A stretch of DNA of 35,518 bases from an uncultured Eubacteriales bacterium (GTDB lineage: Bacteria; Bacillota; Clostridia; Christensenellales; Aristaeellaceae): the NCBI GenBank assembly GCA_900540045.1, contig UQEF01000019.1, positions 1 to 35,518 of the forward strand. Direction: 5' to 3'. Below the pieces are notes generated by a model. That model had not been told where the DNA came from. It made no database searches and saw nothing but the letters and a program-made list of their open reading frames with translations. The translations under genes and the position numbers were made by a program. Positions 11,422 through 20,544 of this stretch are shown here, one piece after another. The number at the start of each line of letters is the position of its first letter. Positions within the stretch are counted from its first letter, which is position 1.

Positions 11422-11790
11422 ATGATCCAGCCGCAAACGCGACTCAAGGTGGCCGACAATTCCGGCGCCAAGGAAATCATGTGCATCCGCGTGCTCGGCG
11501 GTTCCTTCCGCCGTGACGGCTCCATCGGCGATGTGATCGTGGCCAGCGTCAAGAGCGCTACCCCCGGCGGCGCCGTGAAAAAGGGCGACGTGGTCAAGGC
11601 CGTGGTCGTCCGCATGCGCAAGCAGAAGCGCCGTCCCGACGGCAGCTATATCCGCTTTGACGACAACGCCGCCGTTATCATCAACGACCAGAAAATGCCC
11701 CGTGGCACCCGTATCTTTGGACCTGTTGCCCGCGAGCTGCGCGAGAAGGACTTCATGAAGATCGTTTCGCTGGCTCCCGAAGTGCTGTAA
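11422..11790 (+). CDS. rplN: 50S ribosomal protein L14
   Basis: L14 forms part of an intersubunit bridge and contacts L19. The 122-aa length is exact for the family, and [27 protein letters not shown] plus [28 protein letters not shown] are typical. AAGGAGG lies 10 nt upstream. It is the first gene after the hairpin-containing gap following rpsQ. Confidence 0.97.
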   Translation: MIQPQTRLKVADNSGAKEIMCIRVLGGSFRRDGSIGDVIVASVKSATPGGAVKKGDVVKAVVVRMRKQKRRPDGSYIRFDDNAAVIINDQKMPRGTRIFGPVARELREKDFMKIVSLAPEVL

Positions 11791-11806
11791 TTGGGAGGAT
11801 TGACGA

Positions 11807-12169
11807 ATGAATAAGGTTCATGTCAAAAAGAACGACCAGGTCGTCGTCATCTCCGGTCCCAAGGACGGCGATAAGGCCATCAAGGGCAAGCAGGGCAAGA
11901 TCCTGACCGTCGACCCCAAGGCCGGCAAGGTGATCGTCGAGGGCGTCGCCTATGTCACCAAGCACCAGAAGCCCCGCCGTCAGGGCCAGCAGGGCGGCAT
12001 CTTCCAGAAGGAGCGCGCCATCGACGCCTCCAACGTGATGCTGATCTGCCCCAAGTGCGGCAAGGCCACCCGCGTCGCACACCGCGTGACCGAGGTGGAG
12101 CGCGAGGACGGCTCCAAGAAGAAGAAAATCGTCCGCGTCTGCAAGCGCTGCAAAGCGGATATTGACTGA
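11807..12169 (+). CDS. rplX: 50S ribosomal protein L24, zinc-ribbon form
   Basis: L24 is an assembly-initiating protein of the large subunit with an N-terminal KOW fold ([24 protein letters not shown]). At 120 aa it is longer than the Bacillus form and carries [10 protein letters not shown]...[10 protein letters not shown] at the C-terminus, a four-cysteine zinc ribbon seen in many bacterial L24 proteins. It follows rplN by 16 bp. Confidence 0.96.
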   Translation: MNKVHVKKNDQVVVISGPKDGDKAIKGKQGKILTVDPKAGKVIVEGVAYVTKHQKPRRQGQQGGIFQKERAIDASNVMLICPKCGKATRVAHRVTEVEREDGSKKKKIVRVCKRCKADID

Positions 12170-12182
12170 GGAGGTAAGGTAA

Positions 12183-12725
12183 ATGGCTACTCGCATTAAG
12201 GAAAAGTACCTCAATGAAGCCGTGCCTGCCCTCCAGCAGAAGTTCGGCTACAAAAACCCCATGCAGATCCCCAAGCTCTCCAAGATCGTCATCAACATGG
12301 GCCTGGGCGACTGCAAGGACAATCCCAAGGCGCTGGAAGTGGCCGTGAAGGAACTGGCCGCCATCGCCGGCCAGCAGCCGCTGGTGACCAAGGCCCGCAA
12401 GTCCATCGCAAACTTCAAGCTCCGCGAGGGCATGAACGTGGGCGCCAAGGTGACCCTCCGCGGCTCCCGCATGGAAGAGTTCATGGATAAGCTGGTCAAT
12501 ATCGCCCTTCCCCGCGTGCGCGACTTCCGCGGCGTAAGCGACAAGGCCTTTGACGGCCGTGGCAACTACGCCCTGGGCATCCGCGAACAGCTTCTGTTCC
12601 CCGAAATCGAGTACGACAAGGTGGAAAAGATCCGCGGCATGGAAATGATCTTCGTAACGACCGCCCAGACCGACGAGGAGTGCAAGGAACTGCTTCGTCT
12701 GCTGGGAATGCCGTTCGCGCAGTAA
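12183..12725 (+). CDS. rplE: 50S ribosomal protein L5
   Basis: L5 binds 5S rRNA and the P-site tRNA elbow. The 180-aa protein contains [19 protein letters not shown], the [21 protein letters not shown] stretch, and [23 protein letters not shown]. The upstream site is GAGGAGG, 13 bp after rplX. Confidence 0.97.
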   Translation: MATRIKEKYLNEAVPALQQKFGYKNPMQIPKLSKIVINMGLGDCKDNPKALEVAVKELAAIAGQQPLVTKARKSIANFKLREGMNVGAKVTLRGSRMEEFMDKLVNIALPRVRDFRGVSDKAFDGRGNYALGIREQLLFPEIEYDKVEKIRGMEMIFVTTAQTDEECKELLRLLGMPFAQ

Positions 12726-12746
12726 GGATAGGGAGGAGCAAGAAAC

Positions 12747-12932
12747 ATGGCTAAGACCAGTATGAAAATCAAGCAGGCCAGAACGCCCAAGTTCTCCACC
12801 CGTGCCTATACGCGCTGCCGCCTGTGTGGCCGCCCGCACTCGGTGCTTCGCAAGTACGGCATCTGCCGTATCTGCTTCAGAGAGCTGGCCTACAAGGGCC
12901 AAATCCCCGGTGTCCGCAAGGCCAGTTGGTAA
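12747..12932 (+). CDS. rpsZ: 30S ribosomal protein S14, type Z
   Basis: S14 binds the head of the small subunit. This is the short 61-aa zinc form: [20 protein letters not shown] supplies four cysteines, and the end [18 protein letters not shown] is standard for rpsN type Z. It stands between rplE and rpsH as expected. A zinc-free paralog, if any, lies elsewhere. Confidence 0.96.
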   Translation: MAKTSMKIKQARTPKFSTRAYTRCRLCGRPHSVLRKYGICRICFRELAYKGQIPGVRKASW

Positions 12933-12960
12933 GCGGGAAAGAACGGAAGGAGGTTCCATC

Positions 12961-13362
12961 ATGGTTGTGAATGATCCCATCGCCGATATGCTGACCCGCA
13001 TCCGCAATGCGCAGATCGCCAAGCACGACGCCGTCGTTCTGCCCGCCAGCAACACCAAGAAGGCGATCGCCAAGATCCTCTTGGCGGAAGGTTATGTCAA
13101 GTCGGTCGATTTCATCGATGACGGCCCCCAGGGCAGCATCAAGATCGTCCTGAAATACGTCAACGGCAAGCAGCAGCCCGTGATCGCCGGCCTCAAGCGC
13201 ATCTCGAAGCCCGGCCTTCGCGTCTATGCCAAGTCCGAAGAGCTGCCCAAGGTGCTGGGCGGCCTGGGCATCGCCATCATCTCCACCTCCAAGGGGCTGA
13301 TGACGGACCGTGAAGCCCGCAAGCAAATGATCGGCGGCGAAGTGCTCGCCTACATCTGGTAA
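12961..13362 (+). CDS. rpsH: 30S ribosomal protein S8
   Basis: S8 is a primary 16S rRNA-binding protein and represses the spc operon in E. coli; regulation here is unknown. The 133-aa sequence [46 protein letters not shown] and the C-terminal GGEVLAYIW are typical. The ATG at 12961 follows GGAAGGAGG (12945-12953). Confidence 0.97.
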   Translation: MVVNDPIADMLTRIRNAQIAKHDAVVLPASNTKKAIAKILLAEGYVKSVDFIDDGPQGSIKIVLKYVNGKQQPVIAGLKRISKPGLRVYAKSEELPKVLGGLGIAIISTSKGLMTDREARKQMIGGEVLAYIW

Positions 13363-13389
13363 ACCGACACGCAATGGAGGTGTAAGACA

Positions 13390-13932
13390 ATGTCTCGAAT
13401 CGGAAAACTTCCGATCACAGTCCCCGCGGGCGTGACGGTAACGGTGGACGAGGACAACACCGTAACGGTGAAGGGCCCCAAGGGTACCTTGACCCAGGCG
13501 GTGAACCGCGATATCACCCTCAAGCAGGAAGGCAATGTCCTGACGCTTGAACGCCCCAGCGACGCCAAACCCCACAAGGCCATGCACGGCCTCTACCGCA
13601 GCCTGGTCCACAACATGGTGGTTGGCGTAACCGAAGGCTTCCAGAAGACGCTGGTGCTGGTGGGCACCGGCTATCGCGCCCAGGCCGACGGCGGCAAGAA
13701 GCTGACCATCAACATCGGCTTCAGCCATCCCGTCATCCTCGACGCGCCGGAGAATATCACCTTTGAGACCCCTGAGCAGACCAAGATCGTCATCAAGGGC
13801 GTCAACAAGCAGCAGGTTGGCAACCTTGCCGCCGATATCCGCGCCATCCGTAAGCCCGAACCCTATCTGGGCAAGGGCATCAAGTACGAGGACGAGGTTA
13901 TCCGCCGTAAGGAAGGCAAGACCGGTAAGTAA
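13390..13932 (+). CDS. rplF: 50S ribosomal protein L6
   Basis: L6 lies near the sarcin-ricin loop and factor-binding site. The 180-aa protein has two related halves, begins MSRIGKLPITVPAGVTV, and ends with the signature PEPYLGKGIKYEDEVIRRKEGK. It follows rpsH by 27 bp with a GGAGG site. Confidence 0.97.
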   Translation: MSRIGKLPITVPAGVTVTVDEDNTVTVKGPKGTLTQAVNRDITLKQEGNVLTLERPSDAKPHKAMHGLYRSLVHNMVVGVTEGFQKTLVLVGTGYRAQADGGKKLTINIGFSHPVILDAPENITFETPEQTKIVIKGVNKQQVGNLAADIRAIRKPEPYLGKGIKYEDEVIRRKEGKTGK

Positions 13933-13953
13933 TCGAAAGGGGAGTGAACGCAA

Positions 13954-14322
13954 ATGTTTAAGACGCGAGACCGCAATGCGGACCGCAAGATCCGCCATGC
14001 CCGTGTTCGCAGGAAAATCAGCGGCACCCCGGAGATGCCGCGTCTGTGCGTGTACCGCAGCCTGAACAACATCTACGCGCAGGTCATCGACGACACCAAG
14101 GGCGTCACTTTGGTTGCCTGCTCCACTCAGGAGAAGGATGTCATGGCCCAGATCAAAGATACCGACAAGAAGGGCGCTGCCAAGATCGTTGGCAAGCTGA
14201 TCGCCGAGCGTGCGTCCGAGGCGGGTATCAAGCAGGTGGTCTTTGACCGCGGCGGCTACGTATACACGGGCCGCGTGGCCGAGCTGGCCGCCGGCGCCCG
14301 CGAAGCCGGACTTGAATTCTAA
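13954..14322 (+). CDS. rplR: 50S ribosomal protein L18
   Basis: L18 binds 5S rRNA in the central protuberance together with L5. The 122-aa protein carries the family features [37 protein letters not shown] and [28 protein letters not shown]. It starts 21 bp after rplF behind an AAGGGGAG site. Confidence 0.96.
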   Translation: MFKTRDRNADRKIRHARVRRKISGTPEMPRLCVYRSLNNIYAQVIDDTKGVTLVACSTQEKDVMAQIKDTDKKGAAKIVGKLIAERASEAGIKQVVFDRGGYVYTGRVAELAAGAREAGLEF

Positions 14323-14339
14323 GTAAGGAGGACGAACGC

Positions 14340-14837
14340 ATGCAACGCATGGAACAGGTCAGCGAATTCAAAGAGAAGCTCGTTGCCGTCAACCGCGTTA
14401 CCAAGGTCGTCAAGGGCGGCCGCAACTTCCGCTTCTCTGCGCTGGTTGTGGTCGGCGATGAAAAAGGCCGTGTGGGCGCGGGCATGGGCAAGGCCGCTGA
14501 AATTTCCGAGGCGATCCGCAAGGGCACCGAGGACGCCAAAAAGCACCTGATCAACGTACCGGTTCTGGGCACCTCGATCCCCCATGAGAGCATCGGCCGT
14601 TTCGGCACGGGCAAGGTTGTCCTTCTGCCCGCTCCCGAAGGCACGGGCGTGATCGCCGGCGGCGCCGCCCGCGCGGTGCTGGAGCTGGCGGGCATCCGCG
14701 ATATCCGCACCAAGAGCTACGGCACCAACAACAAGATCAACATGGTCAAGGCGACGCTGGAAGGCCTCAAGCAGCTGCGCAGCGCCGAGGAGGTCGCCAA
14801 GCTGCGTGGCAAGACCGTCGAAGAGATTCTGGGCTGA
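14340..14837 (+). CDS. rpsE: 30S ribosomal protein S5
   Basis: S5 contributes to translational accuracy and lies at the mRNA entry site, the location of spectinomycin-resistance changes. The 165-aa protein has the S5 double-stranded-RNA-binding-like domain ([30 protein letters not shown]) and the conserved [29 protein letters not shown] precedes the start. Confidence 0.97.
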   Translation: MQRMEQVSEFKEKLVAVNRVTKVVKGGRNFRFSALVVVGDEKGRVGAGMGKAAEISEAIRKGTEDAKKHLINVPVLGTSIPHESIGRFGTGKVVLLPAPEGTGVIAGGAARAVLELAGIRDIRTKSYGTNNKINMVKATLEGLKQLRSAEEVAKLRGKTVEEILG

Positions 14838-14851
14838 GGAGGACGACGAAG

Positions 14852-15034
14852 ATGAAACTGCAAATCACGCTTAAAAAGTCGCCGATCTCCAGCCTTCAGG
14901 TGCATAAGGACACCGTCGCCGCGCTGGGCCTGCACAAGGTCGGCCAGACGGTGGTCAAGGAGGACAACGCCTGCATCCGTGGGCAGATCTTCCGCGTGAA
15001 GCACATGATCGACGTTCAAGAAATCAAGGACTGA
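14852..15034 (+). CDS. rpmD: 50S ribosomal protein L30
   Basis: L30 is a small large-subunit protein. The 60-aa product [35 protein letters not shown] matches the family length and core. It lies between rpsE and rplO as usual, with a GAGGAGG site and gaps of 14 and 13 bp. Confidence 0.95.
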   Translation: MKLQITLKKSPISSLQVHKDTVAALGLHKVGQTVVKEDNACIRGQIFRVKHMIDVQEIKD

Positions 15035-15047
15035 GGAGGGAAAGCCA

Positions 15048-15488
15048 ATGAAACTGCATGAGCTGGGCCCCGCCGCGGGTTCCACCACTGCGCCCAAGCG
15101 CCTCGGTCGAGGCGTGGGCTCCGGTCTGGGCAAGACCTCCGGTAAGGGCCACAAGGGCGCCAAGGCCCGTTCCGGCGGCGGCAAGCGCCCCGGCTTCGAG
15201 GGCGGCCAGATGCCTCTGTACCGCCGCGTCCCCAAGAAGGGCTTCACCAACATCTTCCGCACGGAGTATGCCACGGTGAACGTGGGACAGCTGGAGGTGT
15301 TTGATAACGGCACCGTCGTGACTGCCGCCATGCTTAAGGAAGCCAAGATCATCAGGAAAACGCTGGATGGGGTGAAGGTTCTGGGCAACGGCGAGCTGAC
15401 CAAGAAACTCACCGTGGAAGCCGCGAAGTTCACCGCCTCGGCCAAGGAGAAGATCGAGGCCCTCGGCGGGAAAGCCGAGGTGAAGTAA
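15048..15488 (+). CDS. rplO: 50S ribosomal protein L15
   Basis: L15 is a late-assembly protein of the large subunit. The 146-aa protein has the Gly/Lys-rich N-terminal extension ([25 protein letters not shown]) that threads into rRNA, then [18 protein letters not shown]. Its stop is one base before the secY ATG, and the last codons supply the secY ribosome-binding site. Confidence 0.96.
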   Translation: MKLHELGPAAGSTTAPKRLGRGVGSGLGKTSGKGHKGAKARSGGGKRPGFEGGQMPLYRRVPKKGFTNIFRTEYATVNVGQLEVFDNGTVVTAAMLKEAKIIRKTLDGVKVLGNGELTKKLTVEAAKFTASAKEKIEALGGKAEVK

Positions 15489-15489
15489 G

Positions 15490-16782
15490 ATGGCCAGGAA
15501 CGCGAACAAAGTAGGCGTTTGGCAATCTCTTCGCAACGCGTGGAAGGTGCAGGACATCCGCAAAAAGCTGGTCTACACCTTTCTGATGCTGGTGGTGTTC
15601 CGTCTGGTGGGCGTCATTCCCGCCCCCGGCGTCGATTATGCGCGCGTGCAGGCCTCCATGGGCTCCAACACACTGCCGCTGCTGGATCTGGTCAATATGA
15701 TGACCGGTTCCAACTTCCAGAACATGACCATCATGGCCATGGGTATCACCCCCTACATCAACTCCTCCATTATCATGCAGCTTCTGACCATCGCCATCCC
15801 CGCTCTGGAGCGCCTGCAAAAGAGCGGTCCAGAGGGCCAGAAGAAAATCGCCCAGATCACCCGCTATGTTACCGTGGGCCTCGCCGTGGTGCAGGCCATC
15901 GGCCTGGTAGCCAGCCTTGGCTACATCAAGAGCGGCTGGTTTAACACGGTGCTGGTGGGCGTGAGCATGGCCGGCGGTACCGCCCTGGCCATGTGGATCG
16001 GCGAGCGCATTACCGAGAAGGGCCTTGGCAACGGCATCTCGCTGCTGATCTTCGCCGGTATCATCTCCAACCTCTTTACCGGCTTCACCACCCTGATCCG
16101 CAATGCCTTCCAGGCGACCAGCCTCACTCCGTGGCTGACGCTCCTGGCGGTGCTGCTGGTGGCGCTGGTGATGATCGTGCTGGTCACGTTCGTGGATATG
16201 GGCGTGCGCCGCATCAATGTCCACTTCGCCAAGCGCGTCAGCGGCCGCAAGATGTACGGCGGCCAGAACAGCGTGATCCCCATGAAGGTGGTCAGCGTCG
16301 GCGTGCTGCCGCTGATCTTCGCCTATTCCTTCATGGCGTTCCCCGGCACCATTATCCAGCTGGTGGGCGGCTCCGACAGCGCTGCCGCGATCTGGTGGGC
16401 ACGCTACATGAATGGAGCCAGCTTCTGGTACCTGCTGGTCACGGCGCTGCTGATCATCGCTTTCACCTACTTCTACAGCTCCATCTCCTTCCAGCCGGAT
16501 GAGATGGCCAAGAACATCCAGCAGCAGGGCGGCGCGGTGCCCTCGGTGCGCCCGGGCAAGCCCACGGCGGATTACCTGCGCCGCATCAACGGGCGCCTGA
16601 CCCTGTTTGCAGCGTTGTTCCTTGCTATCCTGGCCACGGTGCCTACGGTCTTTACCGTGGGGCTGCAAACGCAGATTCCGTTTGCCGCCAGCAGCATCCT
16701 CATCGCGGTCAGCGTGGTGCTGGAAACCAAGCGTCAGCTCGACGACCTGCTGGTCAGCCGCAACTACGATTCCATCTCCTGA
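15490..16782 (+). CDS. secY: Protein translocase channel subunit SecY
   Basis: SecY is the membrane pore of the Sec secretion pathway, working with SecE, SecG and the SecA motor. The 430-aa product has the expected ten hydrophobic segments and the conserved GITPYINSSIIMQLLT, GNGISLLIFAGI and PMKVVSVGVLPLIFAYS stretches. It starts one base after rplO; the site GAGGTGAAG is inside that gene. Many secreted products in this window would pass through it. A 128-bp gap with an inverted repeat and a second promoter follows. Confidence 0.97.
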   Translation: MARNANKVGVWQSLRNAWKVQDIRKKLVYTFLMLVVFRLVGVIPAPGVDYARVQASMGSNTLPLLDLVNMMTGSNFQNMTIMAMGITPYINSSIIMQLLTIAIPALERLQKSGPEGQKKIAQITRYVTVGLAVVQAIGLVASLGYIKSGWFNTVLVGVSMAGGTALAMWIGERITEKGLGNGISLLIFAGIISNLFTGFTTLIRNAFQATSLTPWLTLLAVLLVALVMIVLVTFVDMGVRRINVHFAKRVSGRKMYGGQNSVIPMKVVSVGVLPLIFAYSFMAFPGTIIQLVGGSDSAAAIWWARYMNGASFWYLLVTALLIIAFTYFYSSISFQPDEMAKNIQQQGGAVPSVRPGKPTADYLRRINGRLTLFAALFLAILATVPTVFTVGLQTQIPFAASSILIAVSVVLETKRQLDDLLVSRNYDSIS

Positions 16783-16811
16783 CCAGAGCCGTCCGACCGT
16801 ACGAATGATGC

Positions 16812-16882
16812 GCCGCTAAGGCGCGGCACAGGCACATTTACCGCGTTTGTGGTATACTGTAAGTGTGCCGCGCATTAGCGGC
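16812..16882 (+). repeat. 19-bp inverted repeat around the adk promoter
   Basis: GCCGCTAAGGCGCGGCACA (16812-16830) and TGTGCCGCGCATTAGCGGC (16864-16882) are inverted copies with one mismatch in 19. The 33-nt loop contains the -10 element of adk. In a read-through transcript from secY this would be a long hairpin without a T-run; as DNA it could be a pair of operator half-sites. Confidence 0.7.
16850..16858 (+). promoter_or_regulatory. Extended -10 promoter upstream of adk
   Basis: TGGTATACT is an extended -10 (TGnTATACT, with TATACT at 16853-16858). No convincing -35 is seen 16-18 nt upstream, where the left arm of the inverted repeat ends. It would allow adk-map-KOW-infA-rpmJ to be transcribed independently of the ribosomal operon. 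Confidence 0.6.
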
Positions 16883-16910
16883 CTTCATCCGTGAACAGGA
16901 GGAATGACGT

Positions 16911-17540
16911 ATGAACATCATTTTCCTAGGCCCTCCGGGGGCCGGCAAGGGCACGCAGGCTCAGATTGTGTGCCAGCGGCTGGGAATTCCCCAGGTCTCC
17001 ACGGGCGATATGCTTCGTGCGGCCATCGCTGCGGGCACTGAAATGGGCCGAAAGGCCAAGGAATACATGGATCAGGGGCAGCTGGTACCCGACGAGGTGG
17101 TCATCGGCATTGTCAAGGACCGCCTTGCGGACCCGGATTGCCAGAAGGGATATATCCTGGACGGCTTCCCCCGTACGGTGGAGCAGGCCAAGGCACTGAG
17201 CACCTTCGCCAAAATCGACGTGGCCATCAATCTGGATGTACCCGACGATGTGCTGGTCAAGCGCCTCAGCGGCCGCCGCGTGTGCCCGCTGTGCGGCGCG
17301 CCCTATCACGTGGACCGGCTGAACGGCGAAACCGTGTGCCGGGCCGACGGTACCCCGCTGATCCAGCGCGATGACGATAAGGCCGAGACGGTGCTCAACC
17401 GCCTTGCGGTCTATCATCAGAAGACCGCGCCGCTGATCGACCATTACCGGGAGGCTGGCCTGCTGAAGAATATCGGCGGCGGCCTGAGCCTGGAGGAGAT
17501 CAGCGAGGAGATCTTCAGGACACTTGAGGCGATCCAATGA
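16911..17540 (+). CDS. adk: Adenylate kinase
   Basis: Adenylate kinase interconverts ATP plus AMP and two ADP in the cytoplasm. The 209-aa protein has the P-loop GPPGAGKGTQA (about residues 7-17), the AMP-binding region STGDMLRAAI, and GFPRTVEQA. Its LID is of the zinc-binding long type: CPLC...CRAD gives three Cys and one Asp, the Gram-positive pattern known from Bacillus. Its position after secY is usual in Bacillota. It overlaps map by 4 bp. Confidence 0.97.
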   Translation: MNIIFLGPPGAGKGTQAQIVCQRLGIPQVSTGDMLRAAIAAGTEMGRKAKEYMDQGQLVPDEVVIGIVKDRLADPDCQKGYILDGFPRTVEQAKALSTFAKIDVAINLDVPDDVLVKRLSGRRVCPLCGAPYHVDRLNGETVCRADGTPLIQRDDDKAETVLNRLAVYHQKTAPLIDHYREAGLLKNIGGGLSLEEISEEIFRTLEAIQ

Positions 17541-18316
17541 TTTATCTCAAAAACGCACAGCAGCTTGATTTGATGCGAAAGTCCGGCGCGCTTCTCTACG
17601 AGGTGCTCTGCCGCCTGCGTGAGGCCATCAAGCCCGGCATGAGCACCGCTGAGCTGGATGTGTACGCCGAGCAGCTCATCCGTAAGCATAAGGCGATTCC
17701 CTCTTTCCTGGACTATCAGGGCTATCCGGCCAGCATCTGCGCCTCGGTCAATGATGAGGTGGTGCATGGCATTCCCTCCGACAAAACCATCCTGAAGGAG
17801 GGCGACGTGCTCTCAATCGACTGCGGATTGATTCTGGACGGGTGGCAGTCAGACAGCGCCTTTACCGTGGGCGTGGGCGCCATCAGCGAGGAAAACCGCA
17901 AGCTCATCGAGGTCACGGAGGAGAGCTTTTACAAGGGTGTGCGCAAGGCCATAAACGGCAATCATCTTGGGGATATCGGCAACGCCGTTCAGACCTATGC
18001 CGAAAGCTTCGGCTACGGCGTGATCCGTGACCTTACCGGCCACGGCATCGGCCGCGCGATGCATGAGGAGCCCAGCGTGCCCAACTTCGGAAAACCGGGC
18101 CATGGCGCCAGGCTGCGCCCCGGCATGACCCTGGCCGTGGAGCCGATGATCGCCATGGGCGATTACCATGTGGCCGAGCTGGAGGATGGCTGGACCATCG
18201 TGACGGAGGACGGCAGCGTATGCTCGCACTACGAGCATACCATCGCCATCAATGAGCACGGCCTGCCGGAGCTTCTGACCTATCCGGGCTTTGCCCTGAC
18301 GGAGGAAGCCGAGTGA
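17537..18316 (+). CDS. map: Type I methionine aminopeptidase
   Basis: This enzyme removes the initiator Met from nascent proteins. The 259-aa length fits a type Ia enzyme without an N-terminal zinc domain. The dinuclear metal ligands are visible in order: Asp in SIDCGLILDGWQSD (two Asp), His in GHGIGRAMHEEP, Glu in AVEPMIA, and Glu in HYEHTIAI; the substrate-side His is in DEVVHGIP. It starts in an ATGA overlap with adk and ends in a GTGA overlap with the KOW gene. Confidence 0.97.
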   Translation: MIYLKNAQQLDLMRKSGALLYEVLCRLREAIKPGMSTAELDVYAEQLIRKHKAIPSFLDYQGYPASICASVNDEVVHGIPSDKTILKEGDVLSIDCGLILDGWQSDSAFTVGVGAISEENRKLIEVTEESFYKGVRKAINGNHLGDIGNAVQTYAESFGYGVIRDLTGHGIGRAMHEEPSVPNFGKPGHGARLRPGMTLAVEPMIAMGDYHVAELEDGWTIVTEDGSVCSHYEHTIAINEHGLPELLTYPGFALTEEAE

Positions 18317-18649
18317 AAGCAAAGCCGACGGAACCCGGGCGCGTGGTCATATCCACGCAGGGGCATGACGCGGGGCGTTGGCACGTGATTGTGAGCGTGC
18401 TGGACGCGCGCTACGTGCTCATCTGCGATGGGGAGGCGCGCAGACTCGCCCAGCCCAAGAAAAAGCAGGTCAAGCATCTCAGCGCGCTGCCGCTGACCAT
18501 TCCCGTGGAGGGAAAGGGCGCGTCCGGCGGACCGATTGCCGACAGCGACATCCGCGCGGCGCTGCGTGCAGCCAGGAATGCTTACGAAACCAGGACCGGC
18601 TCCGCGCCCACGTGTGCGCGGCCAGAGAAAGACAAGGAGGAAGGCGCGC

Positions 18650-18663
<14 letters not shown>
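18313..18663 (+). CDS. KOW-domain RNA-binding protein
   Basis: This 116-aa protein belongs to the KOW-domain (L14e-like) family encoded between map and infA in many Clostridia; its role is probably ribosome- or RNA-linked but not established. The N-terminal half, [48 protein letters not shown], is the KOW fold with the usual KKKxxKHL stretch. The C-terminal 50 residues are low-complexity and also carry the infA ribosome-binding site. The start is GTG, overlapping the map stop by 4 bp, and the gene overlaps infA by 14 bp. Confidence 0.88.
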
Positions 18664-19028
<365 letters not shown>

Positions 19029-19070
19029 TGCTTTGCGCTGATGCGGATTGCATTCGGACGCATGAAATAT

Positions 19071-19104
19071 GCCGCGCGGACAGGATTCGCGCGGCTTTCT
19101 TTTT
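19071..19104 (+). terminator. Terminator ending the ribosomal operon after rpmJ
   Basis: GCCGCGCG (19071-19078)/CGCGCGGC (19088-19095) forms a perfect 8-bp GC stem with a 9-nt loop, followed by TTTCTTTTT. It closes the rpsJ-to-rpmJ transcript and overlaps the -35 of the next promoter. Confidence 0.85.
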
Positions 19105-19131
19105 GACAGAAGCCTGACGATGTGATAGAAT
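19103..19131 (+). promoter_or_regulatory. Consensus-like promoter of the WG-repeat gene
   Basis: A perfect TTGACA (19103-19108), 17-nt spacer and TAGAAT (19126-19131). The start point would be about 30 nt before the ATG at 19170. Confidence 0.85.
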
Positions 19132-19169
19132 GGAAACGAACCGGAAAATCTGCACATGGAGGGTTTAGA

Positions 19170-20483
19170 ATGAAAAAGATCGTTGCGGCCGCGCTAACTG
19201 CCGCCCTGATGATGTTGTGCATGACCGCCCTGGGAGAGGAGACGGTGCTGACGCCCGTGGAACTGAACGTGGACAGCCTGGAATATGTGGATGAAACCCA
19301 CTATCTCATCGCCCGCGACGCGGACTCACGACTCTACGGTCTCTACAATACCGATGGCGAAATGCTGATTCCCTGCGAATATGGACTGCTGGCGTATGCG
19401 GACTACGGCTTCTTTGAAGCCATCAACGAGGATGGGCTCAACACGCACGCGCTGCTGCGGGCTGATGGTCAGGCGGTGACCGGCTGGGAGTACGCTGCGT
19501 TTGAAATCCTAAATGAAAAATGGGGCCTGGCGGTGACTCTGGAACCCACCGAGAGCGAGGATTACGACTATTCCGGCGGCTTCCTGGGCGGCGGCGAACA
19601 TTATGTGGTCACGGCCTATGATGTGTATGACCTGGAAGCGGGCCAGAAGGTGGGAAGCCTTTCTCGCGAGGATTGTGATACGGCGGTGCCTCATGGCGAC
19701 TATCTCTACGTGGAAGACCGGAAGGAGGTCATCCATGTGTATGACAAAACCCTGGCGCCGGTGGACGTTGAAGTGACTTCACTCTACAACGCCTATGACG
19801 AGGTGGACGGCAATGCCGTATGCCTCAGCGACGGGCGGGTGATCGCCGAGGATGTTTACAGCGCCTACGAGGATACCGACACCGGTTATATCAAAGTGAG
19901 CGGAAGCAACGGCATGCGTCTGGTGGATGCCGAAGGCAACGTGCTGGTGCCGGAGGGCTTCGATTCCATCGGCATGGTGTACGACGGCTATGTGACCGTG
20001 GAACAGGACGGCCTCTACGGCCTGTATGACCTGGCGGGCGGCAAGTTGGTCGTGCCCTGCGAATATGACGAGATCTACGACTTCGGTCTGGCCACCATCT
20101 ACCGCTACGTGTACAACGGTTATGTCTGCGTCGAGAAGGATGGCAAAGTGGGCTTTGTGGATACCGACGGACAGGTGACATGCGAGCTCAAGTACGGCGC
20201 TGCGGGCGTGACACAGCACGGCTGCACTCTTACGGTGACGGATCTGGACGGTTCCATCTACATTGTGGCGGCGGACGGCACCCAGACCCAGACGGATTTT
20301 GATGAGGTGGATGAATACTCCGGCGGCGACGGCTCGCTGCTGGTGGTGTGCAAGGATGACGCCTACGGTCTGGTGGACTGGCACGGCAACGAAGTACTGC
20401 CGCTTGAGTATGCGAGCTACGATATCAGCATCACCGACTACGCGGATGCGGTAATCGTGGATGACACGCTGATGGTTCGGTAA
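19170..20483 (+). CDS. Secreted WG-repeat-like protein
   Basis: The 437-aa protein starts MKKIVAAALTAALMMLCMTALGEE, a clear signal peptide; GGAGGG at 19158-19163 sets ATG 19170. The body is a series of degenerate WG (beta-propeller-like) repeats of the form YGLYNTDGEMLIPCEY, MRLVDAEGNVLVPEGF, YGLYDLAGGKLVVPCEYDEI, VGFVDTDGQVTCELKY and YGLVDWHGNEVLPLEY. WG-repeat proteins are common in Clostridia; the function is usually unknown, with binding roles assumed. It is monocistronic, with its own strong promoter and terminator. Confidence 0.85.
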   Translation: MKKIVAAALTAALMMLCMTALGEETVLTPVELNVDSLEYVDETHYLIARDADSRLYGLYNTDGEMLIPCEYGLLAYADYGFFEAINEDGLNTHALLRADGQAVTGWEYAAFEILNEKWGLAVTLEPTESEDYDYSGGFLGGGEHYVVTAYDVYDLEAGQKVGSLSREDCDTAVPHGDYLYVEDRKEVIHVYDKTLAPVDVEVTSLYNAYDEVDGNAVCLSDGRVIAEDVYSAYEDTDTGYIKVSGSNGMRLVDAEGNVLVPEGFDSIGMVYDGYVTVEQDGLYGLYDLAGGKLVVPCEYDEIYDFGLATIYRYVYNGYVCVEKDGKVGFVDTDGQVTCELKYGAAGVTQHGCTLTVTDLDGSIYIVAADGTQTQTDFDEVDEYSGGDGSLLVVCKDDAYGLVDWHGNEVLPLEYASYDISITDYADAVIVDDTLMVR

Positions 20484-20490
20484 AAAAAGC

Positions 20491-20525
20491 ATAAAGGACC
20501 CGGCGCACGCGCGCCGGGCCTTTTG
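20491..20525. terminator. Bidirectional terminator between convergent genes
   Basis: CCCGGCGC (20499-20506)/GCGCCGGG (20511-20518) with an ACGC loop has TTTT after it on plus and an A-rich run (20482-20488, AAAAAAA) before it, which becomes a T-run on minus. It serves both the WG gene and the phosphoglycerate mutase gene. Confidence 0.75.
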
Positions 20526-20544
20526 TCGCGCCTGACGGGGAAGG

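Noticed and set aside
11807..12169. Zinc ribbon at the end of L24 as an unusual fusion
   Set aside because: Many bacterial L24 proteins carry this CxxC...CxxC end; it is ordinary.
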